From Phytohabitans rumicis (GTDB lineage Bacteria; Actinomycetota; Actinomycetes; Mycobacteriales; Micromonosporaceae): a DNA stretch of 64,000 nt. The stretch is from contig NZ_BLPG01000002.1 of assembly GCF_011764445.1 (NCBI RefSeq), forward strand, positions 930,001 through 994,000, read 5' to 3'. The translations under genes were made by a program, and so were the position numbers. Within the stretch, counting starts at the first letter, position 1. Each line of letters starts with the position of its first letter. This document shows, in pieces, positions 1 through 8,564 of this stretch. Below the pieces are notes generated by a model, which was given only the letters and a program-made list of their open reading frames with translations, ran no database searches and had not been told where the DNA came from.

Positions 1-202
1 GCACGTCCGCGAACCACAGCGGGTCGTACCCGGCCGGCAGGAGCAGCACCCGGTCCGCGGTGCTCCAGAAGACGGCCTGGTCGGCCAGGTAGTTGCCGAA
101 CTCCAGATATTCGCCGCCGCCCCGCGGGCCCAGGTCGACGGCGAGGTTGCGCACGTTGAACTCGCCGTTGTTGGGAACGACCAGATCGATGGGCTCGGTC
201 AT
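1..202 (-). CDS. Partial protein, N-terminus only (possible pre-ATP-grasp domain)
   Basis: Only the first 67 or so codons lie in the window; the gene runs off the left edge. The ATG at 202 overlaps the TGA of the upstream MFS gene (ATGA), so the two are probably translationally coupled. The visible protein begins MTEPIDLVVPNNGEFNV and has a hydrophobic stretch followed by a GYDPLWF segment. That pattern is reminiscent of the domain preceding ATP-grasp ligases in natural-product clusters, but I cannot identify it securely from this much sequence. No catalytic motif is visible. The reading frame is open throughout. Confidence 0.5.
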   Translation of the reverse strand, partial: MTEPIDLVVPNNGEFNVRNLAVDLGPRGGGEYLEFGNYLADQAVFWSTADRVLLLPAGYDPLWFADV

Positions 203-1715
203 GGCGTCACCTTTCGGTTTGGCTGCAACGACTCGGTTGACTGAAACGACTCGGTTGACTGAAGCGACGGCAGATCGGTGTCGCCGGACCGAGGCTGGGG
301 AATGGTGAGCGGGACGCCCGTGGTCCGGCTCCCGCGCCGCCGGGAGCCGAGCAGCGCCACGGCGAGCACCAGTCCCACGGCGGATATCACGACGCTGGCG
401 GTGAACCCGGCCCGGAAGCCCTCGGTGAGCGCCTCGGGCGAGGTCGCGTCGCCGGTCCGCGACGCCGCGATGGTCGCCACCACGGCCACGCCGAGCCCGC
501 CGCCGATCATGACCGTGGCGGCGTTGACGCCCGATGCCAGGCCGGCCTCCCGGGCGTCCACATCGGTCAGTGCGGCAGCCGAGGCGGCCAGCGTGCCGGT
601 GCCCAGGCCCGCGCCGAGCAGGACCAGGCCGAAGAAGCTCAGCCCGAAGTACGGCGAGTCCACGGCCACCCGGGTGAACAGGAGCGAACCGGCGCCGAAC
701 AGCAGCGTCCCGAGCACCGCGATCGGGCGGTACCCGACGCGGTGCAGCACCAGCTGGCCGAGGTACGCCGCCACGATGACGGTGAGCGGGAAGACCGCGC
801 CCGCGATGGCGTACCGCAGCGGCGAATACCCCAGGACCTGCTGGGCGTAGAGCGCGTACAGATACGTCATCGAGAAGGCGATCGCGGTGACGACGAAAAT
901 GACCACGTTGCCGCCGAGCCGCAGCCGGGACCGCAGCATCCGCAACGGCAACAGCGGCGCCGCCGACCGCGACTCGACGACCACGAACAGGGCCAGGGCG
1001 GCCAGCGCGACGGCGGTCATGCCGAGGGTCCGCGCGCTGGTCCAGCCCACCGCGGGTGCCTCGGCGACCGTGTAAACGATCAAGCCGAGGCCGGCCGTGA
1101 CGGTCAGCGCGCCGGCGATGTCCATCGTCCGGGGCCGGTCGGTCGCGCGGTCGGCGGGCAGCAGGACCACGCACAACACCAGCATCGTCGCGGTGATCGG
1201 CACCTGCAGGAGGAAGCCCCAGTGCCAGCCGATCCGGTCGACCACCGCCCCGCCCAGCAACAGGCCCAGGGTGGATCCGACGCCTCCCATGCCCGCCCAG
1301 AACGCCAGCGCCCGGTTGCGCGGCCGGCCCTCGGTGAACGTGTTCGCCAGTATCGACAGCGCCGTCGGATACATCAGGGCCGCGGACACGCCGTGCAGCG
1401 CCCGCATCGCGATCAGCACGCCGCCGTTCCACGCCAGGCCGGACAGCAGCGAGGTGACGAGGAACAGGGCGAGGCCGAGCATGAAGACCCGGCGCCGGCC
1501 GAAGTAGTCGGCGGTGCGCCCGCCAAGCAGCAGCAGCCCGCCCCAGGCGAGCAGGGCGGCGCTGACTATCCACTGTGTATCGGTGGCGGACAGGCCGAAA
1601 TCGCGCTGGATGGACGGCAGGCCCACCCCACGATCTCGGTGTCGAAGATGGCCAGCAGGTTCGCGGCGCACATCAACGCCAGGACCGCGCCCGCGCGCGT
1701 CGAGCGATGATGCAT
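199..1715 (-). CDS. MFS drug exporter, DHA2/EmrB-QacA type (one frameshift)
   Basis: Proton-driven efflux protein of the inner membrane; the long alternating hydrophobic protein fits a 14-helix DHA2 transporter. The loop motif LGGRTADYFGRRRVF after helix 2 is the MFS motif A. The start MHHRSTRAG at 1715 has a good Shine-Dalgarno (GGAAGGAG). After the first helix (FDTEIVG) the frame is lost and resumes at VGLPSIQRDFG. Restoring one G in the run at 1626-1629 gives the expected family sequence. The C-terminus carries a six-residue repeat (QSTESF/QSTESL). It lies divergent from the glycosyltransferase at 1946. Export or self-resistance for a nearby product is possible but unproven. Confidence 0.85.
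227..268. repeat. 18-bp tandem repeat in the 3' end of the MFS gene
   Basis: The unit aacgactcggttgactga occurs twice head-to-tail (227-244, 245-262), followed by a degenerate partial copy. On the coding strand it encodes the six-residue repeats in the hydrophilic C-terminal tail of the transporter. Length is a multiple of three, so expansion or contraction would keep the frame. Confidence 0.85.
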
Positions 1716-1945
1716 GGGCACTCCTTCCTTGTCGTGGCGCCAAACGGCGGCCGGTGCTCGGAACCGGAGTGCATCGCAGCGTGACAAACTCGTCACTGTT
1801 CACGCATCTTCACGAATGCGGGACTCGCCGAAGCCGCCGGTCGCGGGCGGATGAGAGCAATCTGGAAGATGCGCCACCTCCGGCCGGCCACCAGGCTTGC
1901 TCTTGACGACCTGCCCCGAAGGACTTCCCAGCGCGAAGGATCTCG
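1716..1945. promoter_or_regulatory. Divergent intergenic region (MFS / glycosyltransferase)
   Basis: This 230-bp non-coding stretch separates the minus-strand MFS gene from the plus-strand glycosyltransferase and must hold promoters for both. Shine-Dalgarno sequences are visible at each end (GGAAGGAG for the MFS gene, GAAGGA for the glycosyltransferase). I see no convincing operator or consensus -10/-35 pair. Confidence 0.5.
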
Positions 1946-3202
1946 ATGTCGACCTCAGGTGAGGACGCTCCGGAGCTGTCGGTCATCGTCCCGACGTACA
2001 ACCGCAGCGCGCTGCTGCGGCAGACACTGGAGAACCTGGCCCGGCAACGGCTGCCGGCGGACCGGTTCGAGGTGATCGTCTCGGACGACGGCTCCTCCGA
2101 CGACACCCGGGCGGTCGTCGAAGACGCGGCGTCCGCGTTGCGGATGCGGTACCACTTCCAGCCGGACGAGGGATTCCGTGCTGGGGCCGCGCGCAACGCG
2201 GGCGCTCGCCTGGCGCGGGCGCCGATCCTGGTGTTCCTCGACACCGGGGCGCTGGTCGGCCCAGACCATCTGGAGCGGCACCTCGCCGAGCACGCCGGCG
2301 GCGCCCGGGTGGCCGTGGTGGGGTACGCGCACGGCTACGAGGTCGAGTCGGTCATGCCGGGACTGTCCGAGGCGCTCCTCGCGACCCGGCCCGAGGACGT
2401 GGTCGCCACGTTCCGGGACCAGCCGCAGTTCGCCGACGCCCGGCACCCCCAGTTCGCCGCGTGCGACTTCGACCTGACCCGGCTGGCCGCGCCATGGCTG
2501 CTGTTCTGGACGCTCAACTGCTCGCTACGGGCCGACGACTTCTGGGCCGTGGGCGGGTTCGACGAGGACTACCGCGGCTGGGGGCTGGAAGACCTGGACC
2601 TGGGCTACCGGATGCACCGGGACGGGGTCGGGTTCCGGCTGACCCGGTCCGCGTGGGTGGTGCACGCGCCGCACGAGCGCGACCTGGACGCGATCATGGC
2701 GGAATGCATGGTCAACCTCGGCCGGCTGCTCAGCAAGCACCCGGAGCCGGCCATGGAGCTCGTCTGGCAGCTGTTGCGCAGCGGCGACCTGCTCGACCTG
2801 GAGGAGTGCTACCAGGTCCTGCTGTCCTGGACGGAGCGGGCCAGGACGGTCGACACCGCGCCGGAGCTGGCCGAGACGCTGCGCCGGCTAGCCCCGGCGG
2901 GCCGGGTGGCGGTCGTCGGCGCGGGCCCCGCGCGGCCTGAAACGCAGCCCGCCGCGGTGCTGCTGGACTTCGACGCCGCAGTGCTGGCCGCCGGTCACGA
3001 GGCCGTCGGTCACCACGCCATCGGCATCCGTACGCCGCTGGCGGACCAGAGCGTCGACGCCGTGATCATCACGTCCCGGTTGGCCGGCCTGTGGCCACGA
3101 TGGGGTGACGACGTGCTCGCCGAGGCCCGCCGCATCGGGCGTGCTGTCCATCTCACCGATCCGCTGGCCCGGCAGACCACGTCCGCGCCGGCGCACTCGT
3201 AA
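1946..3202 (+). CDS. Glycosyltransferase family 2 with galactosyltransferase-like C-region
   Basis: Predicted cytoplasmic GT-A inverting glycosyltransferase, 418 residues. The N-terminal fold is clear: [11 protein letters not shown] near residue 10, the nucleotide-binding DDGSSDD near residue 48, and an ED-box-like [12 protein letters not shown] near residue 212, typical of the galactosyltransferase (Glyco_transf_7C) subdomain. About 100 C-terminal residues ([11 protein letters not shown] onward) form an additional Rossmann-like segment of unknown role. The start ATG has GAAGGA eight bases upstream. The VOC gene follows 11 bp downstream, so they are probably one operon. Acceptor and sugar donor cannot be told from sequence. 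Confidence 0.85.
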   Translation: MSTSGEDAPELSVIVPTYNRSALLRQTLENLARQRLPADRFEVIVSDDGSSDDTRAVVEDAASALRMRYHFQPDEGFRAGAARNAGARLARAPILVFLDTGALVGPDHLERHLAEHAGGARVAVVGYAHGYEVESVMPGLSEALLATRPEDVVATFRDQPQFADARHPQFAACDFDLTRLAAPWLLFWTLNCSLRADDFWAVGGFDEDYRGWGLEDLDLGYRMHRDGVGFRLTRSAWVVHAPHERDLDAIMAECMVNLGRLLSKHPEPAMELVWQLLRSGDLLDLEECYQVLLSWTERARTVDTAPELAETLRRLAPAGRVAVVGAGPARPETQPAAVLLDFDAAVLAAGHEAVGHHAIGIRTPLADQSVDAVIITSRLAGLWPRWGDDVLAEARRIGRAVHLTDPLARQTTSAPAHS

Positions 3203-3213
3203 CAGGAGGGGCG

Positions 3214-3576
3214 ATGCTCGCGGGATCCAAGGCGTTCAGCGGATTCTCGGTCGACGACATCTCGGCCGCCAAGGCGTTCTACGGCGAGACGCTCGGGCTC
3301 GACGTGTACGAGCAGTACGGCATGCTCCACCTGCGCCTGGCCGGAGACCGCGAGGTGCTGGTGTATCCCAAGCCGGACCACCAGCCGGCCACGTACACGA
3401 TGTTGAACTTTCCGGTCGACGACATCGAGGAGGCCGTCGACGGCCTCACCGAGCGGGGCGTGCGCTTCGAGAAGTACGACCACGTCGACGTCAAGGGCGT
3501 CTACCGCGGCGAGGGCCCGCCGATCGCGTGGTTCCGGGACCCGGCCGGCAACATCCTCTCCGTCCTCCAGGAGTGA
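3214..3576 (+). CDS. VOC family (glyoxalase/bleomycin-resistance fold) protein
   Basis: A small 120-residue single-domain vicinal-oxygen-chelate protein: the paired beta-alpha-beta-beta-beta modules are visible as [19 protein letters not shown] at the N-terminus and [13 protein letters not shown] in the second half, ending in [14 protein letters not shown], which is characteristic. Family members are metal-dependent lyases, dioxygenases or drug-binding resistance proteins. With an exporter and glycosyltransferase nearby, drug sequestration is possible but is inference. AGGAGGGG precedes the ATG; the gap to the upstream glycosyltransferase is only 11 bp. Confidence 0.85.
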   Translation: MLAGSKAFSGFSVDDISAAKAFYGETLGLDVYEQYGMLHLRLAGDREVLVYPKPDHQPATYTMLNFPVDDIEEAVDGLTERGVRFEKYDHVDVKGVYRGEGPPIAWFRDPAGNILSVLQE

Positions 3577-3762
3577 TCACCGCTCGAGCCCGGCCTCTTC
3601 GATCGTGCTCACACGCCCGGCGACAGCACTCTCGAAGAACACACCAAGCGTGCCAGTGCTCAATCATGTGGACGTGATCGCGCCGGTGACCGATGGTACC
3701 CGCGATATCACACAGTGGTGTCGGCGGCCGCCATCCGCATCAGCCCCTTCACGCATGGAGAC

Positions 3763-5129
3763 ATGATGACCCGCACAGCGTTCCGGCGTGCCCTGCCTGT
3801 CCTCGGCATGGCCGCGCTCTTGTTGATGTCGCCGGAGGTGGGACCGGGCGCGTACGCCAGCCCCGCCCACCTCGCGGGCAACGCCCGGCTCTACACCCCG
3901 CCGCCCAACGCCGGGGCGGTCACCCACATCGCCGAGCTGGCCCGCGCCGGCCGGACCCGCGACGCCGCGCTGCTGGCCACGATGGTCGGAACCCCGCAGG
4001 CGGTGTGGTTCACCGGCGGCACTCCGGCACAGGTCAAGGCCGAGGTCCGGAACACCGTCCGGGCCGCCGCCAGACGCGACACCGTCCCGGTGCTGGTGGC
4101 GTACAACCTGCCGTTCCGCGACTGCTCCCAGTACAACGCCGGCGGGGCCCTGAACCGGGCCGACTACCTTGCCTGGATCGACGCGTTCGCCAGCGGCATC
4201 GGCCACCACCGCGCCATCGTCCTGCTGGAGCCGAACGGGCTGGGCCTCATCCCGTTCTACACCGACCTCTGGGGCGTGCAGGAGTGGTGCCGGCCGGCCG
4301 ACGACGCCGGGAACCCGCAGCCAGGCGCCTCCCCGGCAGAGCGCTTCGCCGCGCTCAACGGCGCCGTCGACCGGATCGGCCGGCAGCCGGGCGCCCGCCT
4401 GTACCTGGACGCCACGCACAGCGACTGGCTGGGCACCGAGGAGGCGACCGACCGGCTGCTCAAGGCCGGCCTCAAGCGGGCGCGGGGGTTCTTCCTCAAC
4501 GTCTCCAACTTCCAGCCGACGCCGCACGAGCTGAAGTTCGGCACCTGGATCTCCAACTGCCTGGCGTTCGCGGAGAACCCGGAGGACGGCGGCTGGCGGC
4601 TCGGGCAGCACAAGCTGTGCGCCAGCCAGTACAACCCCGCCGACCACACCGACTTCAGCACCTGGTGGAAGACCGATGAGTGGTACGCCCAGAACATGGG
4701 CGGCGCGGTGCCGACCACCCCGTTCGTCCTGGACACAAGCCGCAACGCGCTGGGCCCGAACTGGATGAGGGCGTACGCGGGCCCGCCGTACCACCAGCCA
4801 CCCGACGTGGTGAACCTGCTCGCCGAGGGGAACTGGTGCAACCCGCCCGGCCGAGGGCTGGGCCTGCGGCCGACCACGAACACCCGGGTGCCGCTGCTCG
4901 ACGCGTACCTGTGGGTGAAGAACCCCGGCGAGTCCGACGGCGCCTGTGCCATCACGGGGGCGCACGGGCGTGGGACTTCTCCGCCTACAACCCGTGGCAG
5001 GTGCCGGCCGAGCGGCAGCCGACGTTCGATCCACTGTGGGGGATGACGGATCCCGACTCCCGCCAGTGGTTCCGGGAGTCCGCGCTGGAACTCGCGCGGC
5101 TGGCCGACCCGCCGCTGAACCGCCGCTGA
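3763..5129 (+). CDS. Secreted glycoside hydrolase family 6 (cellulase-type; one frameshift)
   Basis: Exported beta-1,4-glucan hydrolase, about 456 residues. MMTRTAFRRALP followed by a hydrophobic core and AYAS is a typical Sec signal. The GH6 landmarks are present: VLVAYNLPFRDCSQ, VLLEPNGLG carrying a catalytic-loop acid, LDATHSDW, the FFLNVSNF strand, and WVKNPGESDGAC near the C-terminus. One base appears lost in the G-run at 4956-4960: restoring it joins the GESDGAC segment to AWDFSAYNPW and the proper end PPLNRR. Start chosen at 3763 because it begins the signal peptide and has GGAG just upstream. A strong terminator follows. Confidence 0.88.
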
Positions 5130-5145
5130 CCCGATACGATCCGTC

Positions 5146-5179
5146 CCCGCGCGCCGCCCCTGGCGGCGCGCGGGTTTTT
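5146..5179 (+). terminator. Rho-independent terminator after the GH6 gene
   Basis: A perfect 13-bp G/C stem (5146-5158 with 5162-5174), a three-base loop and a run of five T residues (5175-5179). It starts 16 bp after the GH6 stop codon and insulates the following aminotransferase operon from upstream transcription. It is the cleanest terminator in the window. Confidence 0.95.
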
Positions 5180-5338
5180 GCGTTCCTTCCTGCCTGGCGG
5201 AAAAACGCGCACAATTCTGTCGCCACACAAGAAAGCGCGACGGAAAGCAATTGAAGCTTGACTTTGGGTTTGGCCGCTCCAGATGATTGGAGCCGTAGAT
5301 CACTACGGGCTCGCCAGGAACTCACCAACGGGGTTTTC
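5180..5338 (+). promoter_or_regulatory. Promoter region of the coupled biosynthetic operon
   Basis: This 159-bp region between terminator and aminotransferase is noticeably less G+C-rich than its surroundings. A TTGACT element near 5250 could be a -35 box, but no good -10 partner is seen at 16-18 bp. The aminotransferase ribosome-binding site is weak (GGGG, about eight bases before the ATG). No operator-like palindrome stood out. Confidence 0.45.
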
Positions 5339-6601
5339 ATGACGCCATCCATCCATGACCAGATCTACTACCCGGTCAGCGCCGAGCGCATGGTACGTGG
5401 CGAGGGAGTTTACCTGTACGACGAGCACGGAAGGCAGTACATAGACTGCGCCTCGGCCACATTCAACCTCAGTCTCGGATATTCTCATCCGGCCGTTGTC
5501 AAAGCGATCCAAAAGCAAGCGGAATTGCTTATTCATACGACGTCGGCATTTCAGACCGATCCCGTCAACCAGGTCGTTGCGCGGCTCATTGGAGAATCGC
5601 CGGCGAATCTGGTCAAGGCCCATCTGAAGGTCGGCGGCGGGTCGGAGGCCAACGAGGGCGCGATCAAGATGGCCCAGTTCGCCACCGGGCGGCGCGAGGT
5701 CGTCTCGCTGTTCCGCAGCCACCACGGCCAGACCATGATGATGGCGTCCTACTCCGGCAACGCGTTCCGCAAGGCCCCGTTCCCGATGCCGTACCCCGGC
5801 TCGCTGCAGGTGCCGGACCCGTACTGCTTCCGCTGCTTCTACGGCCAGCAGCGCCAGACCTGCGGCCTCATGTGCGTGGAACGCATCGACGACTTCCTGG
5901 AGTACGCCAGCGGCGGCCAGGTCGCGGCGATGATCGTGGAGCCGATCTCCGGCAACGGCGGCAACATCGTCGCCCCGGACGGCTACCTGCCCCGGCTGCG
6001 GCGGTTCTGCGACGAGCACGACATCGTGCTGATCCTGGACGAGGTGCAGACCGGGATCGGGCGCACCGGCCAGATGTTCGCCGCCCAGCACTTCGGCGTC
6101 GAACCGGACGCCATCACCCTCGGCAAGGGACTTGGCGGCAGCGGCGCGCAGGTCGCCGCCATCCTCACCAACGACCGGCTCGCCGGGCTGCCCGCGCACC
6201 ACCACTCGTTCACGTACGGCGGGAACTCCCTCGCGGCCGCGGCGGCGGTCGCCACGCTGGACATCGTCGCCGAGCCCGCGTTCCTGGCGAACGTCCGCGC
6301 GACCGGCGCGCACATCCTCGCCCGGCTGGGCGACCTGCGCGGGCGGCACCGCGCCATCGGCGACGTCCGCGGCGTGGGCCTGATGATCGGCGTGGAGCTG
6401 GTGGAGCCGGACGGCGCGCCCGCGGTGGCGCTCACCAACGAGATCGCGCGCCGCGGCATGGCGCACGGCCTGGTGCTGCGTACGTCCCGGTACGGCTACG
6501 GGAACGTCCTGAAGATCCGGCCGCCGCTCATCCTCACCCACAGCCAGGCCGACGACATCTGCGACCGGCTCGACGCCCTGCTACGCGAGGTGGCCGCATG
6601 A
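5339..6601 (+). CDS. PLP-dependent class III aminotransferase
   Basis: Cytosolic omega- or sugar-type aminotransferase, 420 residues. The fold-type I landmarks are present: the LKVGGGSEANEGAIKMA cofactor-phosphate region, SHHGQ, the Asp of LILDEVQTGIGRTG, and Lys263 in TLGKGLGGS, expected to form the Schiff base. A four-Cys insertion (C-x2-C-x8-C-x3-C, YCFRCFYG...CGLMC) resembles one found in some class III enzymes. The ATG at 5339 is chosen because homology begins at once (DQIYYPVSAERM); an upstream in-frame start adds only unlike sequence. The stop overlaps the next start (ATGA). The amino acceptor is unknown; neighbours suggest an oxidised polyol- or sugar-like substrate. Confidence 0.9.
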   Translation: MTPSIHDQIYYPVSAERMVRGEGVYLYDEHGRQYIDCASATFNLSLGYSHPAVVKAIQKQAELLIHTTSAFQTDPVNQVVARLIGESPANLVKAHLKVGGGSEANEGAIKMAQFATGRREVVSLFRSHHGQTMMMASYSGNAFRKAPFPMPYPGSLQVPDPYCFRCFYGQQRQTCGLMCVERIDDFLEYASGGQVAAMIVEPISGNGGNIVAPDGYLPRLRRFCDEHDIVLILDEVQTGIGRTGQMFAAQHFGVEPDAITLGKGLGGSGAQVAAILTNDRLAGLPAHHHSFTYGGNSLAAAAAVATLDIVAEPAFLANVRATGAHILARLGDLRGRHRAIGDVRGVGLMIGVELVEPDGAPAVALTNEIARRGMAHGLVLRTSRYGYGNVLKIRPPLILTHSQADDICDRLDALLREVAA

Positions 6602-7548
6602 GATCGCTGATCCTGAGCACCGCGCGGGCGGTACGCCAGGCCCTGGGCGCGCACGGCACGCGCCCCGGCGGGCGGCGGGTGCACGGCGACGCGCCCGGCG
6701 GCGACGCGCAGTTCGACATCGACAAGGTCGCCGAGCGCGCGGTGTGGGACCACCTGTGGCGGCACGCGCCGGTCCCGGTCGCGGTCTACACCGAGGACGA
6801 GGGCCTGCGCTGCACCGGCGCGAAGCCGGAGCACGTCCTCGTCATCGACCCGATCGACGGCACCCGACCGGCGTCCGCCGGGCTGGAGATGGCCACCGTG
6901 TCGATCGCCGCCGCGCCGATGGGCGACGGCCGGCCCACGCTCGGCGAGGTCTGCGCGGCGCACGTGCTGGAGCTCAAGAGCGGCGCGTGGCTCTACGCCG
7001 ACGACAGCCGGCCGGCGATCGCGTCGTCCGGGTACGCGTGGCCGGTGCCGGCGCCCAGCGCCACCACCGACCTGACCCGGATGTTCTGGTCGCTGGAGCT
7101 CAACGGGCACCCGATGCGGCTGATGGACGGCGCGTACGGGCACCTGGTGGACGCGTCGGCGAACACCGGCGGCGTGTTCGTGTTCAACAGCGCCTCGTAC
7201 TCCATCACCCGGATCCTCACCGGCCAGCTCGACGCGTTCGTCGACATCGGAAACCGGCTGCTGCGCGACCATCCCTGGACCGAGCCGGCGTTCCGGCGCG
7301 CCGGCCGCGGCAACATCCTGCACCTGTTCGGATACGACATCGCCGCGAGCGTGTACCTGGCCCGCCGGGCCGGGATCACCATCACCGACGCGTACGGCGA
7401 GCCGCTGGACGCCATGCCGCTGCTCGCCGTCGACCCCGCCAGCCAGCGGTCCTGCGTCGCGGCGTCCACGCCCCAACTGCACCGCGCCCTGCTGCGCACC
7501 ATCCGCTGGGACGCAACGGCCCAGCCGACGACCGGAGGAACATCGTGA
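6598..7548 (+). CDS. Inositol monophosphatase (IMPase)-like phosphatase
   Basis: 316-residue member of the Mg2+-dependent IMPase/FBPase-like superfamily. Metal-site motifs are present: the acidic EDEG and the hallmark DPIDGTR (WxDPxDGT family motif). The usual C-terminal WD motif is replaced by GYDIAAS, so catalytic competence is likely but the substrate site is atypical. It overlaps the aminotransferase stop (ATGA) and the dehydrogenase start (GTGA), indicating coupled translation. In this setting it would most simply remove a phosphate from a small sugar- or triose-derived intermediate; that role is inference. Confidence 0.85.
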   Translation: MRSLILSTARAVRQALGAHGTRPGGRRVHGDAPGGDAQFDIDKVAERAVWDHLWRHAPVPVAVYTEDEGLRCTGAKPEHVLVIDPIDGTRPASAGLEMATVSIAAAPMGDGRPTLGEVCAAHVLELKSGAWLYADDSRPAIASSGYAWPVPAPSATTDLTRMFWSLELNGHPMRLMDGAYGHLVDASANTGGVFVFNSASYSITRILTGQLDAFVDIGNRLLRDHPWTEPAFRRAGRGNILHLFGYDIAASVYLARRAGITITDAYGEPLDAMPLLAVDPASQRSCVAASTPQLHRALLRTIRWDATAQPTTGGTS

Positions 7549-8564
7549 AGGCACTCGTGTTGCAGGACGACCGGTCGCTGCGCCTCGTGGACCGGCCCCG
7601 CCCGGTCTGCGCCGCCCCGACCGACGTCCTGGTACGCGTCGCGCAGACCGGCGTGTGCGGCACCGACCGCGGCGTGCTGCTGGGCAAGTTTCCGGCCCGG
7701 CCGGGCGTGGTCATGGGCCACGAGGCGATCGGCGAGGTCGCCGAGATCGGCACCGGCGTGACCACCCTCAAGCCCGGCGACCGGGTCGTCGTCGACCCGA
7801 CGTTCTACTGTGGACTGTGTGCGCGCTGCCGGCGCGGCGCGCTCAACTTCTGCCTCCACAAGGAGGGCAACGAGCTGGGCATCGACCGGGACGGGGCGTT
7901 CGCGCCGTACCTGGCGCTGGACGAGCGCTTCCTGCACCCGGTCCCGGACGGGCTGCCCGACGACCGGGCCGTGCTGATCGAGCCGCTCGCCTGCGTACTC
8001 AACAACCTGGAGGCGGCGCGGCTGCGGCCGGCGGACGACGTGCTGGTGCTCGGCGGCGGCCCGATCGGCGTGCTGACCGCGCTGGTCGCGGACCACCTCG
8101 CCAGCAAGGTCCGGCTGGTGGAGCGGGACCCGTTCCGCCGGTCCATCGCGGCGCGGTACTTCGCCGGCGTCCCGGGCTGCGCCGTACGGCTGTGCGAGCC
8201 GGACGCGGTCGACGGACCGACCGCCTCGGTGGTCGTGGACACCGTCGGCTCGCTGCTGGAGCGGGCCTGCGCGCTGGCTCAGCCGATGGGGCGCGTCGTC
8301 GTGATGGGCTTCGACGGCAACGCGCGCGGCGAGCTGCGCCCCCTGGAGCTGCTCCAACGTGGACTGTCCATCGTAGGCGCCGGCGACTACAACGGCCTGA
8401 TCTTCCCGCGCGCCATCGAGCTGGCCCAGCGCCTGCCGCTGGAGGGCATCGTCACCCACCACGTGCCGATCGACGACTTCCCCCGCGCGCTCGACGCCCT
8501 CGGCCTGACCACCGGGTACGCCGGCCTCAAGGTCGTCATCCAGCTAGCCGAGGTGACCCAATGA
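7545..8564 (+). CDS. Zinc-dependent medium-chain alcohol dehydrogenase
   Basis: NAD(P)-dependent MDR oxidoreductase, 339 residues, GTG start with GGAGGA upstream. Catalytic-zinc ligands are seen in GVCGTDRG and GHEAIGE, the structural-zinc cluster in CGLCARCRRGALNFC, and the dinucleotide-binding VLGGGPIGVL in the middle. This is the sorbitol/threonine-dehydrogenase-like branch, which oxidises secondary alcohols of polyols and sugars. It is coupled to the IMPase-like gene before it (GTGA overlap) and the GH35-like gene after it (ATGA overlap). Together with the aminotransferase it could install an amine by oxidation then transamination (inference). Confidence 0.9.
   Translation: MKALVLQDDRSLRLVDRPRPVCAAPTDVLVRVAQTGVCGTDRGVLLGKFPARPGVVMGHEAIGEVAEIGTGVTTLKPGDRVVVDPTFYCGLCARCRRGALNFCLHKEGNELGIDRDGAFAPYLALDERFLHPVPDGLPDDRAVLIEPLACVLNNLEAARLRPADDVLVLGGGPIGVLTALVADHLASKVRLVERDPFRRSIAARYFAGVPGCAVRLCEPDAVDGPTASVVVDTVGSLLERACALAQPMGRVVVMGFDGNARGELRPLELLQRGLSIVGAGDYNGLIFPRAIELAQRLPLEGIVTHHVPIDDFPRALDALGLTTGYAGLKVVIQLAEVTQ

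Noticed and set aside
3660-3715. Imperfect dyad GTGATCGCG...CGCGATATCAC before the GH6 gene
   Set aside because: The arms match only with a two-base bulge, and the spacing gives no recognised operator; it is too weak to list as a site.
5872-6597. Long in-frame extension upstream of the IMPase-like gene
   Set aside because: It overlaps the aminotransferase in another frame, and the ATG at 6598 with its ATGA overlap is the natural start.
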